A stretch of 64,000 nucleotides of DNA from positions 1-64,000 of the forward strand of contig NZ_JAMQKC010000009.1 in the NCBI RefSeq assembly GCF_028416595.1, given 5' to 3'. The notes beneath the pieces are model-generated. The model had not been told where the DNA came from, made no database searches, and saw only the letters and a program-made list of their open reading frames with translations. The stretch comes from Aquibacillus salsiterrae (lineage in GTDB: Bacteria; Bacillota; Bacilli; Bacillales; Amphibacillaceae). The translations under genes were made by a program, and so were the position numbers. Every line of letters starts with the position of its first letter. Within the stretch, counting starts at the first letter, position 1. Shown in pieces: positions 53,891 to 62,383 of the stretch.

Positions 53891-53908
53891 AATAAAGGAG
53901 GTAAAAGG

Positions 53909-55129
53909 ATGAATCTCACGAAGAAAATTTTGATTGGTTTAAGTTTGGGTGCATTCATTGGTTTATTATTACATTTCTTAGCCCCGGGTGCCTTTGATGT
54001 TTTAAACAATTATCTTTTCGGTCCACTAGGTACCATCTTTCTCAATTTAATCAATATGCTCGTTGTCCCGATTGTGTTTTTCTCAATAACGTTAGGAACA
54101 GCTTCATTAGGTGATCCGAAAAAGCTTGGTCGAATTGGCGTAAAGACTATATCATTCTTTCTGGCAACGACAACGATTGCCATTGTTATCGCACTTATTC
54201 TTGCCTACATCATCCAACCTGGAAACATAAATATCAATACCGCTGGTGCTGATTTTGAAAGTAAGGAAGCGCCATCCGTGGTAGATACCTTTACAAGTAT
54301 TATTCCAACCAACCCGCTACAAGCAATGGCAGATGGTAATATGTTGCAAATTATCTTTTTCTCTATCCTTATTGGCTTTGCCTTGGCTATTCTTGGTAAG
54401 AAAACGGAAGGTATTTATAAGCTTGTTGAACAAGGTAATGACATTATGATGTATCTTGTTAATTTAATCATGAAGTTTGCGCCGTACGGGGCATTTGGCT
54501 TACTTGCATCAGCGATTGGCAGAATGGGATTAGAAGGTGCTTGGGCAATGATTTCTTATATGCTCGTTGTCATTGTTGCACTTATTATCCATGTGTTTGT
54601 TACGTATGCCCCTGCTGTCAAAATATTAGGGAAAAGAAACCCGAGGCAGTTCTTTAAAGGTTTTTTCCCTGCGATGACGGTAGCCTTTAGTACATCGAGT
54701 AGTGGTGCAACGTTACCAATCTCTATGAAAACTGCCCAAGAGAATTTGAAAGTACCTAAACAAATAAGTAGTTTCGTTCAACCGCTTGGTGCAACGGTTA
54801 ATATGGACGGGACGGCAATTATGCAAGGGGTAGCAACTGTATTTATTGCGCAGGTGTACAATGTTGACTTAGGTTTTTCACAGATTATAATGGTTATCCT
54901 TGTCGCAGTATTAGCAAGTATTGGTACTGCAGGTGTCCCTGGTGTTGGTCTAATCATGCTTGCGATGGTGTTAAATCAAGTAGCATTACCGGTGGAAGGA
55001 ATTGCTCTAATTATCGGTATTGATCGATTGTTAGATATGCTTCGAACAGCGGTAAATGTAACTGGAGACGCAGCCTGTGCTGTCGTTGTTTCGGAAACGG
55101 AAAAAAAGCACAGCGAACAAGTGAGTTAA
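53909..55129 (+). CDS. Dicarboxylate/amino acid:cation symporter (DAACS family)
   Basis: A 406-residue sodium- or proton-coupled transporter of the GltP/DctA fold. It has the HP1 serine-rich loop FSTSSSGATLPISM near residue 270, the TM7 motif GATVNMDGTAIMQG and the HP2/TM8 segment IDRLLDMLRTAVNVTGDAAC. The substrate could be glutamate/aspartate or C4-dicarboxylates. AAAGGAGG precedes ATG 53909. A cre-like site in the leader suggests repression on good carbon sources. Confidence 0.92.
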   Translation: MNLTKKILIGLSLGAFIGLLLHFLAPGAFDVLNNYLFGPLGTIFLNLINMLVVPIVFFSITLGTASLGDPKKLGRIGVKTISFFLATTTIAIVIALILAYIIQPGNININTAGADFESKEAPSVVDTFTSIIPTNPLQAMADGNMLQIIFFSILIGFALAILGKKTEGIYKLVEQGNDIMMYLVNLIMKFAPYGAFGLLASAIGRMGLEGAWAMISYMLVVIVALIIHVFVTYAPAVKILGKRNPRQFFKGFFPAMTVAFSTSSSGATLPISMKTAQENLKVPKQISSFVQPLGATVNMDGTAIMQGVATVFIAQVYNVDLGFSQIIMVILVAVLASIGTAGVPGVGLIMLAMVLNQVALPVEGIALIIGIDRLLDMLRTAVNVTGDAACAVVVSETEKKHSEQVS

Positions 55130-55198
55130 TGGAAAACATGATGTGTAAAACATGGGACGGAATCGACTTCTGTAAATTAACGGTTTGAGTGTTGACGC

Positions 55199-55228
55199 AA
55201 AACCCTATTGGTTACTCAATAGGGTTTT
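55199..55228 (+). terminator. Terminator of the symporter gene
   Basis: AAAACCCTATTG (55199-55210) pairs perfectly with CAATAGGGTTTT (55217-55228) across a 6-base loop. Confidence 0.9.
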
Positions 55229-55257
55229 GCTATGTTTTGTTGGGAATGTCTTGTGAA

Positions 55258-55850
55258 CAGAGTCTGAATAGCAGCTGAATTCGGACAGAGAGAGTAGAAA
55301 GTGAGTTAACTGAGTCCGAATAGCACCCTAATTCGGACAGAGAAAGCCGATAATGGGTTAACCGAGTCCGAATAGCACCCTAATTCGGACAGAGGAAACC
55401 GATATTGGGTGAAGCGAGTCCGAATAGCACCCTAATTCGGACAGAGGAAGCCGATATTGGGTAAACTGAGTCCGAATAGCACCCTAATTCGGACAGAGAG
55501 AGCAGATAATGGGTTAACTCAGTCCGAATAGCACCTCAATTCGGACAGAGGAAGCCGATAATGGGTGAACCGAGTCCGAATAGCACCCTAATTCGGACAG
55601 AGGAAGCCGATAATGGGTGAACCGAGTCCGAATAGCACCCTAATTCGGACAGAGAGAGTAGAAAGTGAGTTAACTGAGTCCGAATAGCACCCTAATTCGG
55701 ACAGAGAAAGCCGATAATGGGTGAACCGAGTCCGAATAGCACCCTAATTCGGACAGAGGAAACCGATAATGGGTGAACCGAGTCCGAATAGCACCCTAAT
55801 TCGGACAGAGGAAGCCGATATTGGGTAAACTGAGTCCGAATAGCACCCTA
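55258..55850. repeat. Tandem array 3: eleven 52-bp palindromic units
   Basis: TTCGGAC recurs at 55280 and every 52 bases to 55800, preceded by a partial unit (GTCTGAAT at 55262). Palindrome: GTCCGAATAGCACCCTAATT followed by CGGAC. The 27-bp segment is mainly AGAGGAAGCCGATAAT...GAACCGA. Units 8 to 11 repeat units 1 to 4 (1=8 and 4=11 identical in this segment), indicating a 7-unit, 364-bp duplication. The array abuts a truncated gene at 55852. Confidence 0.96.
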
Positions 55851-55851
55851 G

Positions 55852-56016
55852 ACAGCAACGTTATATGATACAGAAAAAATATCAAGTCAAGATCAAACAA
55901 AAACTATTCTTAGACCATTATTAGTGCCAGCGATAACAACTGTTTTGGGTGATTATGCATTTTGGCCAGGAAAACGGTTGAAGGCGGTAGATCAGCGAAA
56001 TGATATGGATGCCTAA
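55852..56016 (+). pseudogene. C-terminal remnant of an MMPL-type (RND superfamily) transporter
   Basis: The frame TATLYDTEKISSQDQ leading to RPLLVPAITTVLGDYAFWPG ends at TAA 56014-56016. RxLLVPA...LG...WP is the characteristic end of MMPL/YdfJ-type membrane proteins. The gene is cut exactly where array 3 ends, and no upstream part remains. Confidence 0.65.
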
Positions 56017-56029
56017 CTGACTAAATTCA

Positions 56030-56150
56030 AAAGCTATCTAACGCAGGGCGCCTACCCCTTCGAGTCGTAAGACAATCTTCTACATGGCAAGGGTCGCCGT
56101 TATGAGGTTTGTCTTACACTTTTCGGGGGTCTAGCAAGGCACCCCGTATT
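56030..56150. repeat. Dispersed repeat family A copy
   Basis: AAAGCTATCTAACGCAGGGC, CTACCCCTTCGAGTCGTAAG, CATGGCAAGGGTCGCCGTTA and TCTAGCAAGGCACC mark a long copy. It ends directly at the stop codon of the Hsp20-like gene. Confidence 0.7.
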
Positions 56151-56153
56151 TTT

Positions 56154-56528
56154 CTAAAAAACAAGCTTTAGTAAACCGTTTTGATAGGTGATGTTTGTTG
56201 GTGTTTGTTTTTTAATTGGAAATGGCAATTCGATAGTTCGGGCAAATTCACCCTCGATAATCTCATTCTTGATTACTAAACAATCATCCTGCTGTAAATC
56301 TAAAATCCCTCGTATATGCAAGATGGTATTGTCTACCGTGATCTCGACGTCGCTTGGTTCTCTTAAACCTGGAAGATTTATTAAGCAAATCAGCTGTTGG
56401 TCTAATTTGTACAGGTTCATTTGTGGAATTTGTGGCCGTGCAATCTCTTTATCCTCTGTCACAGTAGTATCAATCATGACTAAATCATGTAAATTCTTAA
56501 ATTTATCTGAATGAATCGATACGTCCAT
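56154..56528 (-). CDS. Hsp20/alpha-crystallin family protein, possibly 3'-truncated
   Basis: A 124-residue small heat-shock-like protein. Its alpha-crystallin domain spans about residues 35-124: QMNLYKLDQQLICLINLPGL, DVEITVDNTILHIRG, FARTIELPFPI and the terminal NGLLKLVF. The usual tail after LxLVxPK (including any I-x-I motif) is missing, because the frame meets TAG at the junction with the repeat element at 56150. It may be an active, shortened chaperone or a spore-coat relative. GGAAAGGAG precedes ATG 56528. Confidence 0.8.
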   Translation of the reverse strand: MDVSIHSDKFKNLHDLVMIDTTVTEDKEIARPQIPQMNLYKLDQQLICLINLPGLREPSDVEITVDNTILHIRGILDLQQDDCLVIKNEIIEGEFARTIELPFPIKKQTPTNITYQNGLLKLVF

Positions 56529-56710
56529 AAGAAAACTCCTTTCCGAAAGGGTCGTGTCTTAACCTCATGACATTTGTCTCCTATAGTTGAATGCGATATA
56601 GTATGCATAACTGAGATTATAGGTGAATGACGAGCTAGATTGTAAAAGGTTACCACTATATTTGTGAAAATGGGGTATAGTAATATGAAAGAAATAGGAG
56701 GAAGTTTGTT

Positions 56711-57280
56711 TTGCTTGAAAATGCTCTAGTTGTTATTGTCATTGTTTTATCTGTTAACGTATTTTATGTTTCCTTTTCAACGTTAAGGGTTATTTTAACG
56801 CTAAAAGGTAGAAGGTATATTGCTGCAGTTATTGGTACATTTGAAATTATGATCTACACTGTTGGCCTTGGGGTTGTCCTAGATAATCTCGACCGGATTG
56901 AAAATTTAATTGCCTATGGGCTTGGTTATGGAATTGGTGTTATTGTTGGGTCAAAGATTGAAGAGAAATTAGCACTAGGCTATATTACTGTAAATGTCAT
57001 TTCATCCGCTCCAGAGTTAAAATTCACCAAACAGCTGAGAGAAAAAGGCTATGGAGTAACGAGTTGGTCTGCTTACGGGATGGAAGGTGACCGTTTAGCG
57101 ATGCAAATCCTAACACCGCGTAAATATGAACTTCGTCTTTATGAAGCAATAAAGGAAATAGATGCAAAAGCGTTTATTATTTCTTATGAGCCGAAGCAAA
57201 TTCACGGTGGATTCTGGGTCAAACAAGTGAGGAAAGGGCGTCTTTTTAGAAATGGTAAAGCAGAAGAAAAAAAGATTTGA
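56711..57280 (+). CDS. yebE: UPF0316/DUF2179 membrane protein (YebE)
   Basis: A 189-residue protein with three N-terminal transmembrane helices ([60 protein letters not shown]) and a C-terminal DUF2179 domain. Length and position before the NETI gene and purE match B. subtilis YebE. TTG 56711 lies 8 bases after AGGAGG. The function is unknown. Confidence 0.9.
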   Translation: MLENALVVIVIVLSVNVFYVSFSTLRVILTLKGRRYIAAVIGTFEIMIYTVGLGVVLDNLDRIENLIAYGLGYGIGVIVGSKIEEKLALGYITVNVISSAPELKFTKQLREKGYGVTSWSAYGMEGDRLAMQILTPRKYELRLYEAIKEIDAKAFIISYEPKQIHGGFWVKQVRKGRLFRNGKAEEKKI

Positions 57281-57470
57281 ATTACAAGAGAATGAAACAA
57301 TTACTCAATGCCTTGATCGTATCAAACAGGCTGGCTATACACCGGTGAGAAGAGTAGAAGAGCCGATCTTTCAAGAAATAAGCAATAACGGTCAAATTTC
57401 TTATGAACCAGTAGCAAGAAAAGTCATTTTTGATGCTATACCTGAGCAAAACACGAACATTAAAAAATAA
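57252..57470 (+). CDS. yebG: NETI-motif protein (YebG)
   Basis: A 72-residue protein containing the defining NETI motif ([20 protein letters not shown]) and [10 protein letters not shown]. It overlaps the yebE gene by 29 bases, in the same order as B. subtilis yebE-yebG-purE. The function is unknown. Its 3' end contains one of the PurR boxes of the following operon. Confidence 0.88.
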   Translation: MVKQKKKRFELQENETITQCLDRIKQAGYTPVRRVEEPIFQEISNNGQISYEPVARKVIFDAIPEQNTNIKK

Positions 57471-57492
57471 TAAATATTAATTGTTCGATATT
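57449..57492. promoter_or_regulatory. Paired PurR boxes upstream of purE
   Basis: AAACACGAACATT (57449-57461) and, on the minus strand, AATATCGAACAAT (57480-57492) match the PurBox AWWWCCGAACWWT with two and one differences. They are inverted and 18 bases apart, close to the 16-17 known for B. subtilis, and lie just upstream of the -35 box. PurR repression relieved by PRPP is expected. Confidence 0.75.
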
Positions 57493-57495
57493 TTG

Positions 57496-57525
57496 TTGAC
57501 ATTGAATGATAGAACTTGTTATCAT
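57496..57525 (+). promoter_or_regulatory. Promoter of the pur operon
   Basis: TTGACA (57496-57501) and TATCAT (57520-57525) are separated by 18 bases, with the PurR boxes immediately upstream and the riboswitch 50 bases downstream. Confidence 0.7.
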
Positions 57526-57575
57526 AGTAACGTACTCAATTTACCTAAAACGTCCACTATAAATTAATAATTTCA

Positions 57576-57642
57576 CCTCATATAATTTCGGGGATATGGC
57601 CCGATAGTTTCTACCCGTCACCGTAAATGATGGACTATGAGG
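57576..57642 (+). ncRNA. Guanine-type purine riboswitch aptamer upstream of purE
   Basis: P1 is CCTCATA / TATGAGG. The core GGATATGGCCC, TAGTTTCTACCCG and CACCGTAAATGATGGACTATG matches the purine aptamer, with the guanine-specifying C in GACTATG. Confidence 0.93.
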
Positions 57643-57718
57643 GAGGATGAATCATTGCATCTTACTCCTTTTATAAAGGGATTAGTAGCGATGGTTTCAT
57701 ATGCATAAAATCTAATTT

Positions 57719-57768
57719 ATGCCTATTCATCTTCTCTCAATTGTTGAGTGGATGAATAGGCATTTTTA
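57719..57768 (+). terminator. Riboswitch terminator of the pur operon
   Basis: ATGCCTATTCATC (57719-57731) pairs perfectly with GATGAATAGGCAT (57751-57763), with an inner CTCAA/TTGAG stem and a T tail. GGATGAAT just after the aptamer (57645-57652) copies part of the 3' arm and can act as antiterminator by pairing with ATTCATC. Confidence 0.88.
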
Positions 57769-57791
57769 TATAATAAGGAAAGAGGGATAGC

Positions 57792-58283
57792 ATGGCAATG
57801 GTCGGAGTGGTAATGGGCAGTATTTCGGATTGGGAGACGATGCAGCATACATGTGAAATGTTGGTGGAAATAGGCATTCCATATGAGAAGGACATTATCT
57901 CCGCACATCGTACACCTGATGACATGTTCCGCTATGCCGGAGAGGCCAAGGAAAGAGGATTAAAAGTGATTATCGCAGGAGCTGGTGGAGCTGCTCACCT
58001 ACCTGGTATGATTGCAGCGAAAACAACCTTACCTGTGATTGGTGTACCAGTACAATCAAAGGCACTGAACGGATTAGACTCTTTACTATCGATTGTGCAA
58101 ATGCCGGGTGGAGTTCCTGTTGCGACGGTTGCGATTGGTTCAGCAGGTGCAAAAAATGCTGGACTGTTAGCGGCACAGATGATTGGTGCATTTGACATAG
58201 AAGTTAGTTCAAAACTTGTAAACTATCAACAAGGCTTGCAAACAAAAGTCGAAGAAATGAGGGAACAGCTTGCGACAAAATAA
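57792..58283 (+). CDS. purE: N5-carboxyaminoimidazole ribonucleotide mutase
   Basis: A 163-residue class I PurE that moves the carboxyl group from N5-CAIR to give CAIR. The N-terminal [20 protein letters not shown] contains the conserved GSxSDW; SAHRTPD carries the catalytic His; [11 protein letters not shown] follows. It is the first gene of the purine operon, behind PurR boxes and a guanine riboswitch. It overlaps purK. Confidence 0.96.
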   Translation: MAMVGVVMGSISDWETMQHTCEMLVEIGIPYEKDIISAHRTPDDMFRYAGEAKERGLKVIIAGAGGAAHLPGMIAAKTTLPVIGVPVQSKALNGLDSLLSIVQMPGGVPVATVAIGSAGAKNAGLLAAQMIGAFDIEVSSKLVNYQQGLQTKVEEMREQLATK

Positions 58284-59400
58284 AATTTTTCCAGGTTCAA
58301 CAATCGGGATTATTGGTGGAGGTCAGCTAGGAAGAATGATGGCGACGGTAGCAAAGCATATGGGATACCGCATTGTTGTATTAGACCCAACACCCGACTG
58401 TCCAGCAGCCCAAGTAAGTGATGACCACATTATTGCAGATTACGCAAATATAAACGCAATCCAACAGTTAATCGAAAAAAGTGATGTGATTACGTATGAG
58501 TTTGAGAACGTTGACCTAGAAGCAGCCCGTTTAATAGAAGAACAAGGAATACTACCTCAAGGTTCTGAACTGTTGCGTATTACCAAAGATCGTGAAAATG
58601 AAAAGAACGTGATGGTAAAAAGTGGACTACCTGTCCCGCGATTTGCAATCATTACCGAACCAAGCCAACTTAAAGCTGCTGCTCGAAAGGTTGGCATTCC
58701 GTCTGTCGTTAAGACGTGTACGGGAGGCTATGATGGCAAAGGGCAATGGAAGATTAGTACAGAAGATGATATCGATGCAGCTAGTCAGTTCATTGAAAAA
58801 AATGGCCGCTGTATTTTAGAAGGATGGGTGCCGTTTGATAAAGAAGTGTCGGTTGTTTTCACAAGAGCAACAACTGGTGAAATAACAGTATTCCCGTTAG
58901 TAGAAAACGAACATAAAGATCATATTCTCCATAAATCCACGGCACCGGCGAATGTATCTGAAGCTGTTCTGGAAAAAGCTTATGATGCTGCCATTAAAAT
59001 TGCTGAAACTATTGGGGTTGTTGGGACGTTTGCCATTGAGATGTTTGTTTGTGGCGAAGAAATATACATTAATGAAATGGCGCCACGTCCGCACAATTCA
59101 GGACATTATACCATCGAAGCGTGTAACGTGTCCCAGTTTGAACAGCATATTCGAGCGATTTGTGGATTTCCGCTTGTTCCGATTGAATTCCATGGTGCAG
59201 CGGTAATGATTAATTTATTAGGCGATGACATAGATCGCTATTTCGAACAAATCGACACCTTGCAACACGCACACATCCACTTATATGGAAAAAAGGAAAG
59301 TAAACCGAAACGAAAAATGGGTCACTTGACGTTCGTTGGGCAAGATATAGATGAACTAAATCAACTAATAAATGAAGTAAGTAAAAAAATTAACCAATAG
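58270..59400 (+). CDS. purK: N5-carboxyaminoimidazole ribonucleotide synthase
   Basis: A 376-residue ATP-grasp enzyme that carboxylates AIR with bicarbonate and [23 protein letters not shown] opens the N-terminal domain; [15 protein letters not shown] is the ATP-grasp loop; [20 protein letters not shown] is the metal/ATP site. The TTG start at 58270 lies within the purE end, 14 bases before its stop, implying translational coupling; length agrees with B. subtilis PurK. Confidence 0.95.
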   Translation: MRQNKIFPGSTIGIIGGGQLGRMMATVAKHMGYRIVVLDPTPDCPAAQVSDDHIIADYANINAIQQLIEKSDVITYEFENVDLEAARLIEEQGILPQGSELLRITKDRENEKNVMVKSGLPVPRFAIITEPSQLKAAARKVGIPSVVKTCTGGYDGKGQWKISTEDDIDAASQFIEKNGRCILEGWVPFDKEVSVVFTRATTGEITVFPLVENEHKDHILHKSTAPANVSEAVLEKAYDAAIKIAETIGVVGTFAIEMFVCGEEIYINEMAPRPHNSGHYTIEACNVSQFEQHIRAICGFPLVPIEFHGAAVMINLLGDDIDRYFEQIDTLQHAHIHLYGKKESKPKRKMGHLTFVGQDIDELNQLINEVSKKINQ

Positions 59401-59425
59401 AGAGATAGATAATAGGAGGAAACAG

Positions 59426-60721
59426 ATGTTAAACCGTTATACTCGCGAAGAAATGGGATCAATCTGGACAGAAGAAAATAAATTTAAAGCTTGGCTAGAA
59501 GTAGAAATTTTGGCATGTGAGGCATGGAGTGAGCTAGGCGTTATTCCGAAAGAGGATGTCGCAAAGCTTAGAGAGAATGCAACGTTCGATATTAATCGTA
59601 TCTATGAAATAGAGCAAGATACACGACACGATGTAGTTGCGTTTACTCGTGCTGTATCAGAAACACTTGGTGAAGAGAAAAAGTGGGTCCACTACGGATT
59701 AACTTCGACTGATGTAGTAGACACGGCGCTATCTTATCTTTTAAAACAAGCAAACGATATCCTTCGAAACGACATCGAAACATTCGTTGATATTTTAGCT
59801 AATAAAGCAAAAGTGCATAAGCACACAGTAATGATGGGGAGAACGCACGGTGTCCACGCGGAACCGACAACGTTCGGATTGAAAATGGCGCTATGGTACG
59901 AAGAAATGAAGCGTAACCTAGAGCGTTTTAACGCAGCTGCCGAAGTAATTGAAACTGGTAAGTTATCTGGTGCGGTTGGAACGTATGCAAATATTGATCC
60001 GTTCGTTGAAACGTATGTATGTGAAAAGCTTGGTTTAGCACCAGCACCAGTCTCGACACAAACATTGCAACGTGACCGTCATGCACAGTACATGTCTACC
60101 CTTGCTTTAATCGGGGCATCCATTGAGAAGTTTGCAACAGAAGTTCGAGGCTTACAAAAGACAGAAACAAGAGAAGTGGAAGAGTTTTTCGCGAAAGGTC
60201 AAAAGGGTTCATCGGCAATGCCTCATAAACGTAACCCAATCGGATCGGAAAATATGACAGGGATGGCAAGAGTGTTACGTGGTTATATGGTAACAGCCTA
60301 TGAAAATGTTGCCTTATGGCATGAAAGAGATATTTCCCACTCTTCGGCAGAACGTGTGATTTTACCAGACGCAACAATTGCATTGAACTACATGCTTAAT
60401 CGTTTCTCTAACATTATTAAGAATCTAACTGTTTTTGAAGACAATATGAAAAAGAACATTGACAAGACGTACGGTGTTATCTTCTCGCAACGCGTATTAC
60501 TTGCCCTTATTGACAAAGGAATGAGCCGTGAAGAAGCGTATGACTTGGTTCAACCAAATGCAATGAAGGCTTGGGAAGAAGGGATTCACTTTAAAGAATT
60601 AGTAAAGGCAGAGGCTAAAATCACGTCCTTAGTATCTGCGGATGAAATTGAAGATTGCTTTGATTATACGTACCACTTAAAGAATGTTGATAAGATTTTT
60701 GCGAAAATTGGTTTGAATTAA
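59426..60721 (+). CDS. purB: Adenylosuccinate lyase
   Basis: A 431-residue fumarase/aspartase-superfamily enzyme acting twice in purine synthesis (SAICAR and adenylosuccinate cleavage). The signature loop is [20 protein letters not shown]; other conserved parts are [20 protein letters not shown] and [23 protein letters not shown] precedes ATG 59426. It follows purK by 25 bases in the operon. Confidence 0.97.
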   Translation: MLNRYTREEMGSIWTEENKFKAWLEVEILACEAWSELGVIPKEDVAKLRENATFDINRIYEIEQDTRHDVVAFTRAVSETLGEEKKWVHYGLTSTDVVDTALSYLLKQANDILRNDIETFVDILANKAKVHKHTVMMGRTHGVHAEPTTFGLKMALWYEEMKRNLERFNAAAEVIETGKLSGAVGTYANIDPFVETYVCEKLGLAPAPVSTQTLQRDRHAQYMSTLALIGASIEKFATEVRGLQKTETREVEEFFAKGQKGSSAMPHKRNPIGSENMTGMARVLRGYMVTAYENVALWHERDISHSSAERVILPDATIALNYMLNRFSNIIKNLTVFEDNMKKNIDKTYGVIFSQRVLLALIDKGMSREEAYDLVQPNAMKAWEEGIHFKELVKAEAKITSLVSADEIEDCFDYTYHLKNVDKIFAKIGLN

Positions 60722-60738
60722 AGGAGCAGGTGAAAACG

Positions 60739-61452
60739 ATGAAGGGCAAGCTTTTATATGAGGGAAAAGCAAAGCAAGTGTTTGAAGTCGAAGGAAATGA
60801 TACACATTTAATCCTTTCTTACAAAAATGATGCGACGGCATTTAACGGACAAAAGAAAGCTCAGTTTGTTGGTAAAGGTAGATATAACAACCTTATTTCA
60901 GCCAAAGTATTTGAGTTTTTAAAAAGCAAAGGGGTAGAAAGCCATTTTGAGCGTAGCTTGAACGACACGGAACAGTTCGTGCAAAAAACTAGGATTGTGC
61001 CGTTAGAAGTGATTGTTCGCAATATTGCCGCTGGTAGTATCACAAGACGGATTGGTATCCCGGAAAAAACAGTGTTTAATCCGCCGCTTGTTGAGCTTTG
61101 CTATAAGAATGACGCGTTTGGCGACCCGGTTATTAATGATGATCACGCCCTTATTTTAACAGATATAACAAAAGAAGAGTTAGACGATATAAAGGCAACA
61201 GCCCTCACAATTAATGAACACTTGAAGGAATTTTTCCTCGGTGTCGACCTAACGCTAGCCGATTTCAAAATAGAATTTGGACGGAATCAGGAGGGGGCAA
61301 TTATTCTTTCTGATGAGGTATCACCTGATACGTGCAGGCTTTGGGATACAGCTACAGGAGAGAAAATGGATAAAGATGTGTTTCGTGAAGATTTAGGTGA
61401 CCTATTAGATGTGTATGACAAAATCCTTAAACGACTGGAGGCAGTTCAATAA
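60739..61452 (+). CDS. purC: SAICAR synthetase
   Basis: A 237-residue enzyme joining aspartate to CAIR with ATP. It has LLYEGKAKQVFEVEG, PLEVIVRNIAAGSITRRIGI, LTLADFKIEFGR and LSDEVSPDTCRLWD. I choose ATG 60739 over GTG 60730, which overlaps the AGCAGG ribosome-binding region; both give nearly the same protein. It is coupled to purS by a one-base overlap (TAATG). Confidence 0.96.
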   Translation: MKGKLLYEGKAKQVFEVEGNDTHLILSYKNDATAFNGQKKAQFVGKGRYNNLISAKVFEFLKSKGVESHFERSLNDTEQFVQKTRIVPLEVIVRNIAAGSITRRIGIPEKTVFNPPLVELCYKNDAFGDPVINDDHALILTDITKEELDDIKATALTINEHLKEFFLGVDLTLADFKIEFGRNQEGAIILSDEVSPDTCRLWDTATGEKMDKDVFREDLGDLLDVYDKILKRLEAVQ

Positions 61453-61703
61453 TGAAAAAAGTTAAAATCTACATCACGCTAAAGCCAGGTGTTTTAGACC
61501 CACAAGGAAAAGCTGTGCAAGAGTCTCTCCACACGTTAGGTTATGAAGCAGTACAGGAAGCTCGTGTTGGTAAATATATGGAACTAATCGTGGATGACAA
61601 TGGCGATGTGGAAAAGCAAGTAGAAGACATGTGTGCGAAATTACTTGCAAACCCAGTAATTGAGGATTATAAGTACACAGTTGAGGAAGGTGTCACACAG
61701 TGA
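61452..61703 (+). CDS. purS: FGAM synthase subunit PurS
   Basis: An 83-residue subunit of the three-part Gram-positive phosphoribosylformylglycinamidine synthase (PurSLQ). [20 protein letters not shown] is the family signature. It bridges PurL and PurQ for ammonia transfer. It overlaps both neighbours by a few bases. Confidence 0.95.
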   Translation: MKKVKIYITLKPGVLDPQGKAVQESLHTLGYEAVQEARVGKYMELIVDDNGDVEKQVEDMCAKLLANPVIEDYKYTVEEGVTQ

Positions 61704-62383
61704 AGTTTGCAGTCATCGTATTTCCAGGTTCCAACTGTGACCGAGACATGTATCATGCAGCCAAGGACGCTTTAGGTGAGGAAGCGGAGTTAGTTTGGTA
61801 TCAAACTGCTAATCTAGAAGACTATGACGCCGTTTTACTTCCAGGTGGCTTCTCTTATGGAGATTACCTACGTTGTGGTGCGATTGCATCTACTTCTCAT
61901 ATTGTTACAGAAATTAAGAAGCATGCAGAAAAAGGTAAACCGGTACTAGGTGTGTGTAATGGATTCCAGATTTTACTTGAGTCGGGTTTACTTCCAGGTG
62001 CGATGCTTCGTAATAAAAACCTTAAGTTCATGTGTCACTTTGAAAACTTGGTAGTCCAAAATAACAAAACAATGTTCTCATCTGCATTTAGTGAGCAGGA
62101 AGTCATTGCTCTTCCAATTGCACACGGAGAAGGAAACTACTACTGTGACGAAGCAACGTTACAACAATTAAAAGACAATCACCAAATCGTGTTCACCTAT
62201 GAAAATAATCCGAATGGCTCGGTCCACGATATAGCTGGAATTGTTAACAAAGAAGGAAATGTATTAGGCATGATGCCACACCCTGAGCGTGCGGTGGAAG
62301 ACATCCTTGGTGGGGCCGATGGGTTAAAACTATTCAAGTCGATCGTAATGAACTGGAGGGAAGCATATGTTGCAGGCGCCTGA
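61700..62383 (+). CDS. purQ: FGAM synthase glutaminase subunit PurQ
   Basis: A 227-residue class I glutamine amidotransferase that supplies ammonia to Pur[20 protein letters not shown] opens it; the catalytic Cys is in [20 protein letters not shown]; the His/Glu pair is in [13 protein letters not shown] 61700 overlaps purS by four bases, and its end overlaps purL by 17 bases. Confidence 0.96.
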   Translation: MKFAVIVFPGSNCDRDMYHAAKDALGEEAELVWYQTANLEDYDAVLLPGGFSYGDYLRCGAIASTSHIVTEIKKHAEKGKPVLGVCNGFQILLESGLLPGAMLRNKNLKFMCHFENLVVQNNKTMFSSAFSEQEVIALPIAHGEGNYYCDEATLQQLKDNHQIVFTYENNPNGSVHDIAGIVNKEGNVLGMMPHPERAVEDILGGADGLKLFKSIVMNWREAYVAGA

